The translations under genes and the position numbers were made by a program. This document shows positions 33,355 through 39,628 of a stretch of DNA of 39,628 nucleotides, piece after piece. Below the pieces are notes generated by a model. That model did no database searches and was not told the origin of the DNA. It worked only from the letters and a program-made list of their open reading frames with translations. The stretch comes from an uncultured Acholeplasmatales bacterium (lineage in GTDB: Bacteria > Bacillota_I > Bacilli_A > ML615J-28 > CAG-698). The DNA is taken from NCBI GenBank assembly GCA_937877075.1, contig CALEGD010000121.1, forward strand, positions 1-39,628, in the 5' to 3' direction. The first letter of the stretch is position 1. Every line of letters starts with the position of its first letter.

Positions 33355-34323
33355 TTATCGAACTGCTACTAAGCGTCCCTTAACTTCTCCACGGTGTAGT
33401 CTTTCTAAACCTTCAGGAATTTCATCAAAAGAAATCTCATGAAGCTGCGGTTTGAGTTTACCTGTAGCAAAGTAACCATATACATCTTTAATATCTTGGG
33501 CTGTGCCACCACAACTGCCAACGAGTTTGGCTTGTTTGAGGATTAATAATCTAGTGTTGATTTTAGATTCTAATCTACCCATACCTACAACTACCACTGT
33601 GCCTCCAGGGGCAACTGCCTCTAATGCATCGGCTGTGGTTTGGCCAAATCCAGCAAAGTCGACTATTAACTCACAATTAGCGGGTGCTAGCTCTAGAGCA
33701 TTTTCGTAGACATGTTTGATACCCATTTCCTCAGCTAGTTTTCGTGCTTCGGGGTTGATATCGCATACATATAAATCAATATTATCAATTAGTGCCATGC
33801 CTGCAGCAAACTGTCCCAATCCACCGATACCTATAATACCTACTTTCATGCCCGCCTTGGCACCTCCAGCTTTGTACAAAGCATGATAGGAGGTCATGCC
33901 AGCATCAGTAGCGGCCGCTCCCTCTAAGAAACTTACATTATCAGGTAGTGGAACCAGGCAATCAACTGGAACCATACATTTGTCGGCATAGCCACCGTCA
34001 CATTGATATCCGACCGCCCAAGAACGTCCAGTCTCGGCGCAGAGTTTCGCAGATAAGGGAGCAATCCCTACCCTATCTCCTACTTTGAATTCCTCAACGC
34101 CTTCACCAATTTCAGTAATAATACCTGCGTTTTCGTGTCCCATATACATGGGGTGTGCGGTGATGATACCTATCCAGCCTGGATCTTCTAGAGCAGCAAC
34201 ATCAGAATGGCATAATCCAGCCGCCATAACATCGATGACAACAAATCCGGGTTGAACTACCGGATCAGGTTTTTCCACCAATTTTAGTGGAACATTAGTG
34301 TTTGTAAACTGCCAACCTTTCAT
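33355..34323 (-). CDS. Zinc-type alcohol dehydrogenase (MDR superfamily)
   Basis: 322 aa medium-chain dehydrogenase/reductase. The catalytic zinc ligands are in place (Cys38 in GLCHSDV, His63-Glu64 in MGHENAG), and the NAD(P)-binding motif is IGIGGLGQFAAG, followed by the acidic CDINPEARKLAEEMG segment that favours NAD. The usual four-cysteine structural-zinc loop is replaced by PLSAKLCAETGRSW, so structural zinc is probably not bound, and the protein is somewhat shorter than typical (about 340-350). AAGGGGG lies 7 bases upstream of the start. The gene uses more G and C than its surroundings, which hints at transfer. Substrate unknown. Confidence 0.87.
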   Translation of the reverse strand: MKGWQFTNTNVPLKLVEKPDPVVQPGFVVIDVMAAGLCHSDVAALEDPGWIGIITAHPMYMGHENAGIITEIGEGVEEFKVGDRVGIAPLSAKLCAETGRSWAVGYQCDGGYADKCMVPVDCLVPLPDNVSFLEGAAATDAGMTSYHALYKAGGAKAGMKVGIIGIGGLGQFAAGMALIDNIDLYVCDINPEARKLAEEMGIKHVYENALELAPANCELIVDFAGFGQTTADALEAVAPGGTVVVVGMGRLESKINTRLLILKQAKLVGSCGGTAQDIKDVYGYFATGKLKPQLHEISFDEIPEGLERLHRGEVKGRLVAVR

Positions 34324-34373
34324 AAAAAAAACCCCCTTTTTCTTAAAATATTAATAAACAATAATACCAGTTT

Positions 34374-34401
34374 ATTATAAGTATAATAGTTTGTTAGTAA
34401 A
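34374..34401 (-). promoter_or_regulatory. Promoter of the alcohol dehydrogenase gene
   Basis: On the minus strand TTTACT (34396-34401) and TATAAT (34374-34379) are 16 bases apart, about 50 bases before the dehydrogenase start. A direct repeat of ACCAGTTT (34366 and 34400) flanks the -10 box and could be an activator or repressor site. Confidence 0.55.
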
Positions 34402-34601
34402 CCAGTTTTTATGTTTTCATTTGCAGAATTTTGTTTGGCTTTTTCTAAATCATATGTAGAAATTAAGCCAATACCTAAGACATATAAAATTATGTTTGTA
34501 AACAATAATATAAAAAACTTATTTTTTGTAGAAACAACTCCTAATTTGTATTATAATATAAATGTTACGATTTAATATATTTATTTTAGGGAGATTGAAG
34601 A

Positions 34602-35354
34602 ATGATTTTTGATACTACACACAGTTTGTACATCCTGTTTTCTTTACTATTTACTTTTTGTATTTTAATTATTGCAAAAAGGTTTATTCAAAGCGAAAAG
34701 AATAAATCGAGATTTTTACGATTTTTTTCTTTGGCAACATTTTTATTACATATTAGCATTATTTGGACCACATATTTAGCAACTGACAACAATTATGGTT
34801 ATGCCTATGACAATATCTTGTTCCCGATTTATTTCTGTAATTTTGCAATGTATTGTTTATTAATATGTTCATTTTTAGATACTAAGAAGAAATACTATAA
34901 AGCCTTTGCTACCTTTACAGCTTGGGCTGGTATATTTGGCAGTTTGATATCACTTTTTTATCCAGATTATTATCTAAGCAACCCGACCTTAAAAGATTGG
35001 TCGGTTTTAAAAAGTATGTTAAGCCATAGTACTATGCTAGTTGGTTCATTATACTTATTTATTGGAAATTATATTACATTAAATATTATGAATATTTTAT
35101 ATTATATCTATGGACTAATAGGTTGTTTATTTGTTGGACTAATTAATAACCTTTTTCTTGGTTTGTTTGGTAGAGATATGAATTCTATGTATCTAAAAAG
35201 GCCGCCATTAGATGATGCCCCTTACCTCAACTGTTTTACAATCCCATTGTTAATGCTTCTTGTTATCTTTGTTTGTACACAAGTAAAAAGATTGGTTATG
35301 ATGAGGAATAAAAAGCAAGAGTTGAAATGGGATTCACCTCTAAATGTTCAATAG
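34602..35354 (+). CDS. YwaF/TMEM164-like integral membrane protein
   Basis: 250 aa with six to seven predicted membrane helices and few charged residues outside the loops. The block NILFPIYFCNFAMY and the later SMLSHSTMLVGSLYLF have the spacing of the conserved Cys and His positions of the YwaF (TIGR02206) family, whose eukaryotic relative is the acyltransferase TMEM164; the bacterial function is not established. GGGAG lies 10 bases before the start, and a TATAAT box sits at 34552-34557 without a good -35. It is a single gene, divergent from the dehydrogenase, and is followed by a hairpin terminator at 35508. Confidence 0.65.
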   Translation: MIFDTTHSLYILFSLLFTFCILIIAKRFIQSEKNKSRFLRFFSLATFLLHISIIWTTYLATDNNYGYAYDNILFPIYFCNFAMYCLLICSFLDTKKKYYKAFATFTAWAGIFGSLISLFYPDYYLSNPTLKDWSVLKSMLSHSTMLVGSLYLFIGNYITLNIMNILYYIYGLIGCLFVGLINNLFLGLFGRDMNSMYLKRPPLDDAPYLNCFTIPLLMLLVIFVCTQVKRLVMMRNKKQELKWDSPLNVQ

Positions 35355-35507
35355 AAACTTCAACAATGAAATATCCATATTGTATAATGCAATGATACTT
35401 TTAAAACCTAAAGCGAAAAAATATTATAGTTTTGAAGTTTAATAGATATACTCAGATGATACGATTAAATTATCTATTCCCAAAGAACTAATTATCGAAG
35501 AAGATGT

Positions 35508-35544
35508 AACATTTTGTATTTAATTACAAAATGTTTTTAATTTT
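35508..35544 (+). terminator. Terminator between the YwaF-like gene and the XRE gene
   Basis: A perfect 11-bp stem (35508-35518 with 35525-35535) with a 6-base loop is followed by TTTAATTTTAT. Between the YwaF stop and this hairpin, one frame encodes a short unrecognised piece (SDDTIKLSIPKELIIEEDV) with two stops just ahead of it, probably debris of a lost small gene. Confidence 0.7.
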
Positions 35545-35764
35545 ATACATGGTCCATCTTGGTATAAAAAAACCGACAATTTTTATATTTATATTCTAAA
35601 CTCAATTTGTTTTACTTTAACGGGTTACTCTTTTATTCCTACTTTTACAACTTTAAATAGTGTATAATTAACTTACTAAGCAATAGCATTTCTTAAGGGT
35701 AACAATGAGTAACATTTCAATTTATAATTATGATATATAATGAACTAGAAAGAAGGATAACAAT

Positions 35765-36814
35765 ATGGAATTTAAAGAAAAACTAAAAGACTTAAGAAAA
35801 CAGAATAACATGACCCAAGATGCTCTAGCACAAGAAATACATGTTAGTAGAAGTACAATTGCTAAATGGGAAGCCGGTTTAGGTCTGCCCCAACAAGATT
35901 CAATGGAAAAGCTGTGCAATATATTTGAAATATCAGAAGAAGAGCTTATTTCATCAAATTATAAAGAAGAGACGTTAATATCCAAGAATAGGAAAATACA
36001 TAGTTTAAATAAAAGAGTCTTAGGTATATCTATTACTTTTGGATTAGTATTTATACTAACAATTGTGATTGCATGTCTGATTATAAGCAAAATAAAATAT
36101 GTGAATAGTGAAGCAGACCTGTATACAACAATTCATCTTACCAATTATACTGATATTAATTCTAATTATGTTGCTTTTGCTGGTGAAATAAGAACTGGAA
36201 CATTATTGAAATATGAATATGGGTATTCTCGTCAAAAGATATCTTTTGAAAAGATCAAATTTACCGATAAATCTAGTTTGGTTTTGATTTGTGTAATCGA
36301 TCAATTTACACCGGGTCATGAAGCTTATTTAATTGGTGAGGATAATTTTAAAAAGGATTCAACTTTAGAGGAAAGTTATATTGAAATAGAATTTAATGAT
36401 GATGTGAACACGATATATTCTTGGCCGAATTTTAAGTTGGAATGGGTTCGGGTTAATTCAGTCTATAGTGAGAATGTGGTTTATGATTTTAGTATGTTTT
36501 TTTCGAGAATTCATATTCAAAAAGTGAGTAATCAATTACAATTTTATTATCAAGAAAGCTTTGAAGATATTATACTTAGCAATGATAAAAAAGAAATAAT
36601 TAGAGAATTTGATTATCTGAATAATGAGAACTCCTCATTGTGGAAATATCAAATGTATAATTATGCAAAGAATATAACCTTTCATACTAATACCTTTTAT
36701 CTTATTGAAGTTAATGATGTCGACTCAAATTCATTTGAGTTCAGTATTGTAACTGGAATGAGTAATGGAAAGCATGAAATTAAAAGGAAGCAATATATAA
36801 CTTGTTTTTTATAA
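35765..36814 (+). CDS. XRE-family regulator with membrane anchor and outer domain
   Basis: 349 aa. Residues 6-60 are a helix-turn-helix of the Cro/C1 type (LRKQNNMTQDALAQEIHVS, then STIAKWEAG). A linker leads to one membrane helix at about 88-110 (ISITFGLVFILTIVIACLI). The remaining roughly 240 residues would lie outside the cell, have no recognisable domain and are rich in aromatic and charged residues. This is the layout of a one-component membrane-bound sensor-regulator in which the outer domain senses a signal and the HTH binds DNA directly. AAGGA precedes the start; a TATAAT box is present at 35663-35668 with no well-spaced -35. Its target is unknown; the neighbours downstream are a pseudogene and a radical SAM gene. 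Confidence 0.82.
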   Translation: MEFKEKLKDLRKQNNMTQDALAQEIHVSRSTIAKWEAGLGLPQQDSMEKLCNIFEISEEELISSNYKEETLISKNRKIHSLNKRVLGISITFGLVFILTIVIACLIISKIKYVNSEADLYTTIHLTNYTDINSNYVAFAGEIRTGTLLKYEYGYSRQKISFEKIKFTDKSSLVLICVIDQFTPGHEAYLIGEDNFKKDSTLEESYIEIEFNDDVNTIYSWPNFKLEWVRVNSVYSENVVYDFSMFFSRIHIQKVSNQLQFYYQESFEDIILSNDKKEIIREFDYLNNENSSLWKYQMYNYAKNITFHTNTFYLIEVNDVDSNSFEFSIVTGMSNGKHEIKRKQYITCFL

Positions 36815-36831
36815 AGATAAATAGAAAATCG

Positions 36832-36856
36832 AGAAGCATTAAATGCTTCTTTTTTG
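36832..36856 (+). terminator. Terminator of the XRE gene
   Basis: An 8-bp stem (36832-36839 with 36843-36850) with a TAA loop, followed directly by six T, 18 bases after the stop codon. Confidence 0.82.
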
Positions 36857-37079
36857 TGTGTGCCAGGCATGCATTTTAATTAGGTAGAATATCATTAGTA
36901 GAACTATTAAAGATGGCGATGTAATATGGCTTATAAGAAAATTCTTAGTAAGTGGAGTAATGACTCAAGGAAAATATGAAAAAACAACTATCGGAACCCC
37001 TCAAGAAAGTTATCAGAAAGAATGAAGAGATATTTAAAATCGCTGAAGAAATTTAAAAAATAAGTATAAAGGAAAAAGT

Positions 37080-37362
37080 ATGAGTGAAAAGAATATATCA
37101 TTGAGTGATAGAATATATGGTTTGTCGCTAATTTGGAAAGAAGCAGAATATAATTTTCCTTTTTAAAAAAAACTTAATCTTGATTGGGATAGATCTAATA
37201 AAGATTCATTGAATAAATCATGGTAACTAAGACTATCCGCGAATATTTTTTAGAATTGAGTCGTTTTAAATCAATTTACGAGATGGACATACAGGAGTCT
37301 TGTTTTCAATGAAAGTAAATGAAGAATTTGGAAAACTTCCTGGCCCTTATTCCGATAAATAA
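37080..37362 (+). pseudogene. S41-family peptidase, N-terminal remnant with several frameshifts
   Basis: Starting at ATG 37080, the frames read in turn IYGLSLIWKEAEYNFPF (stop), then KKLNLDWDRSNKDSLNKSW, then TIREYFLELSRF, then NLRDGHTGVLFSMKVNEEF to TAA 37360-37362. Joined, they give the N-terminal helical domain of S41 (C-terminal-processing type) peptidases, with the family hallmarks GLS-WKEA-YNF, DWD and DGHT. At least three frame changes and the absence of the catalytic domain show that the gene is dead. Nothing else coding is seen between the XRE terminator and this remnant except an unrecognised 17-codon frame starting near 36926. Confidence 0.7.
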
Positions 37363-37460
37363 ATGCACTCATTCCGTTTTATAAAGGCACCTTCAATTGA
37401 CACAATTATAATCTTTATTATTAAATTTTTGTATATGTAATCCGTTCGTTCTTATAAAGA

Positions 37461-38333
37461 TTATTTTTCAAATAAACTCATCTGAGTGTATTTAAAAGAA
37501 GGAAACTCATTGAGGTATTTAAATACTTCATTGACGTCACTCATTACACCATGGGCTTTGCATTCGGAATGGAATAACTTCATTAATGAATAGTTATTAT
37601 CACTTGTAATCTCATAGGAGTAACCATATTTTCGATGGTATTTTTCACGCAAACCAGGAAAGTGTTCATCAAGGTTTTTATAAAAATATTCACGGTTACC
37701 TTCTCGTAAGGTTAAACCTATACCAAAACAAATAATGCCTTTTACACCGGCTTCAAAGCAATAATTGAGGATTCCTCTAAGATTTTCTTCAGTGTCATTT
37801 ATGAAAGGAAGAAGTGGTGAAAACCAGACAACCGTTGGAATACCATTATCCCGTAGAATTTTTAGGGTTTCGAATCGCTCTTTCGTTGTACAAACATTTG
37901 GTTCAAGTATTTTACATAACTTCTCATCATAGGTAGTTAATGTCATCTGTACAACAGCTTTTGATTTCTCATTTATACTTTTCAACAAATCTAAGTCGCG
38001 CAAGAGGCGATTTGACTTAGTTATTAATGTTGCTCCAAAGCCGTACTCATCGATTATTTCCAGGCATTTTCGAGTAAGTTTTAGTTTTTCTTCACAGTGC
38101 ATATATGGGTCACACATGGAACCGGTGCCAATCATACACTTTTTGCGTTTTCTACGTAAGGCGCCTTCTAACAGCTCCGGAGCATTTTGTTTAACCTCGA
38201 TGTCTTCAAAATCGTGATACATCTGATAACATCTAGAACGACTATCACAATAAATACATCCGTGTGTACAGCCACGATAGATATTCATTCCGTTTTTAGA
38301 GGAAAGGATTCCTTTTGCGTTTACTAAATGCAT
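37461..38333 (-). CDS. Radical SAM protein, SPL/Rv2578c-like group
   Basis: 290 aa. The radical SAM iron-sulfur motif is CTHGCIYC (Cys22, Cys26, Cys29) close to the N-terminus, in the context IYRGCTHGCIYCDSRS that is typical of spore photoproduct lyase-related radical SAM proteins of unknown function. Further marks are IGTGSMCDPYMHCE, GATLITKSNRLLRDLDLL and TLTTYDEKL. No extra C-terminal cluster is evident. AGGAGAA precedes the start. It is transcribed alone and away from its neighbours. The substrate is unknown; DNA or nucleotide repair or a peptide modification are both possible. Confidence 0.85.
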   Translation of the reverse strand: MHLVNAKGILSSKNGMNIYRGCTHGCIYCDSRSRCYQMYHDFEDIEVKQNAPELLEGALRRKRKKCMIGTGSMCDPYMHCEEKLKLTRKCLEIIDEYGFGATLITKSNRLLRDLDLLKSINEKSKAVVQMTLTTYDEKLCKILEPNVCTTKERFETLKILRDNGIPTVVWFSPLLPFINDTEENLRGILNYCFEAGVKGIICFGIGLTLREGNREYFYKNLDEHFPGLREKYHRKYGYSYEITSDNNYSLMKLFHSECKAHGVMSDVNEVFKYLNEFPSFKYTQMSLFEK

Positions 38334-39224
38334 GATTGATCTTCTCCTTTTTTCTGGGTTTTAAGCGTTTCATTTTATCATATAATTTTTCTATAAAAAT
38401 AAATACTTTTTACTTTTCATACGCTTTTATAGAAATAAAACGGAAGAAATTAAATTTATCCGAATTAGGTGTCTTTTTCACCAGCTTTATAAAACATATT
38501 GTATCTTTTGATTATAATTTTATAGTAATTTAGCCATCTTCTTAAATATATTACAATTATATCACTTTTTATAATTTGTTAATAAGAAAAGATCAAATTC
38601 TTTAATTTTTTATGGCTTTATTATACAAAAGAAGAACGGGTTATAAAGAAATAAATAGCCTATAAAAATGGTGAAGTATTTAGGACAATTGGTCCAAACT
38701 TCACCTTTGTATATACACTTACTTATGTATACTGATCTAACTAAATGGGGCGAAAACAAAAATGGGGAATATAATTAACTGCAATTTTTGTTTATTTTCA
38801 TTCTAATAATTCCATTATTCAAATAAAATTAAATAACATCAATTATAATATTTACAATAGAAAATATATATGATATCTTTTCCCTATAATGTGGAAATTA
38901 TATCCATCCATAAGTATATAAATCAGTTTCAATACAATATTTAATTACACAAACAATTTTTATTTTGTATATTTCACCAAGACCTAGTATAGTTAATTAT
39001 GATTTTGGAGCCTACATTTGGGTAAGAATCTCACGCAAAATGATTATGTGATAATAGATATTTTCAAGTATATTTAGAAAATAGTAACTAAACATCAAGT
39101 AAAAACTATAAATAGTGATTTGCATGATGGACAATTTTAGAAAGTTTAAATACAATCAGCATATGAACAAGTTTTTTCCGAAACTTTTGTTTATTTGCAC
39201 TTATTTTAATAGGAAGGAGGAGCT
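38334..39224. other. Long gene-free, very AT-rich stretch
   Basis: About 890 bases with no gene I can support. The only clear structure is a compound hairpin at 38670-38705: outer arms GGTGAAGT/ACTTCACC and inner arms GGAC/GTCC around AATT, with short T-runs outward on both sides. It may be a terminator or a mobile-element end. The 200 bases before the lipoprotein gene contain no strong promoter match, only its AGGAAGGAGGAG ribosome binding site. Confidence 0.5.
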
Positions 39225-39628
39225 ATGAAAAAAGGGAAACAAATTTTTATATTTGTTGTATTGCTTACGTTTTTCAGTATATTTTTAACATCGTGTGATA
39301 TGGAAAGCGGGTATACTGTTACTTTCAACACTCAAGGAGGAAGCAATGTTGCTTCGATAACTAATGTTGAAAGTGGTAGTAAGATATCAAGACCAGTTGA
39401 ACCTACAAAAACTGATTATTTGTTTGATGGATGGTATAAAGAATCTAGTTGTGACAACGAATGGAATTTTGATGAAGACGTAGTTACTGGTGATCTTACG
39501 CTTTATGCAAGATGGGTAGAAGACAATTTTGAAAACTATTATACAGTTACTTTCAACACTCAAGGAGGAAGCGATGTTGCTTCGATAACTAATGTTGAAA
39601 GTGGTAGTAAGATATCAAGACCAGTTGA
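39225..39628 (+). CDS. InlB B-repeat (Listeria-Bacteroides repeat) lipoprotein, partial
   Basis: The gene starts at ATG 39225 behind a strong AAGGAGGAG and runs off the window after 134 codons. The first 24 residues are a lipoprotein signal (KKGKQ, hydrophobic core, lipobox LTSC with Cys24). The mature protein is made of InlB-type B-repeats (Flg_new, PF09479): YTVTFNTQGGS, then TKTDYLFDGWYKES, then DLTLYARW. The second copy begins exactly 228 bases (76 codons) after the first and is almost the same at DNA level: over the 89 bases visible, only two differences are seen. The product is expected on the cell surface, where such repeats act as spacers or adhesin stalks. More repeats probably follow outside the window. 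Confidence 0.85.
   Translation, partial: MKKGKQIFIFVVLLTFFSIFLTSCDMESGYTVTFNTQGGSNVASITNVESGSKISRPVEPTKTDYLFDGWYKESSCDNEWNFDEDVVTGDLTLYARWVEDNFENYYTVTFNTQGGSDVASITNVESGSKISRPV

Noticed and set aside
34320..34505. 61-codon minus-strand frame upstream of the alcohol dehydrogenase
   Set aside because: It covers the dehydrogenase promoter and ribosome binding site and has no good start context; it could be debris but is not supportable as a gene.
38336..38533. 65-codon plus-strand frame rich in Phe and Lys
   Set aside because: It starts at the edge of the radical SAM gene's ribosome binding site on the opposite strand and looks like translation of random AT-rich DNA.
1..39628. Alternative genetic code with TGA as Trp, as in mycoplasmas
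   Set aside because: Conserved Trp positions in GH94, GH3 and GH144-like proteins are TGG, and TGA ends the binding-protein gene at 3858-3860.
1..39628. CRISPR arrays or rRNA genes
   Set aside because: No regularly spaced short direct repeats and no rRNA-like sequence were seen; the only tandem repeat is the 228-base coding repeat at the right end.

Overview
The DNA is AT-rich and reads as a low-GC, Gram-positive-type (monoderm) bacterium of the Bacillota/Mycoplasmatota kind. Genes have strong GGAGG-like ribosome binding sites, secreted proteins carry lipoprotein signal peptides, promoters are of the TTTACA-N17-TGnTATAAT type, and Trp is written TGG while TGA ends genes. An Acholeplasma/Izemoplasma-like or clostridial host would fit; the genus cannot be fixed from this window.

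Region 1 (183-21331) is one long plus-strand operon for taking up and breaking down a glucan, most likely beta-1,2-glucan (sophorooligosaccharides). In order it holds a cytosolic GH144-like endo-beta-1,2-glucanase, a LacI-type regulator, a lipoprotein solute-binding protein, a 984-residue membrane-anchored protein ending in a second solute-binding domain, a permease pair, an NHL/TPR/Yip1 membrane protein, a DUF5696 protein broken by a frame change, a second permease pair, a GH144-like lipoprotein, a GH94 phosphorylase of the 1,2-beta-oligoglucan type and a GH3 beta-glucosidase. The inferred flow is surface cleavage, ABC import, intracellular trimming, phosphorolysis to glucose 1-phosphate, and hydrolysis of the last short sugars. 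There are two permease pairs and two binding proteins but no ABC ATPase here, so a shared MsmX/MsmK-type ATPase elsewhere is expected. A 20-bp hairpin closes the operon.

Region 2 (21370-24306) holds a minus-strand threonine aldolase family enzyme, a plus-strand MATE exporter and tRNA-Ser(CGA), with clear promoters.

Region 3 (24307-32882) lies directly downstream of the tRNA and looks like a defence island: a decayed ISAs1-type transposase, a broken small gene, a PD-(D/E)XK-like plus DUF2075 helicase protein, and a complete qatABCD anti-phage operon. The qat operon has a long leader containing a promoter, an intrinsic terminator and an operator-like palindrome.

Region 4 (32883-39628) is sparser and contains decayed genes: a zinc-type alcohol dehydrogenase (minus), a YwaF-like membrane protein, an XRE regulator with a membrane anchor, the wreck of an S41 peptidase, a radical SAM protein (minus) and, running off the end, a lipoprotein built of near-identical 76-codon InlB-type repeats.
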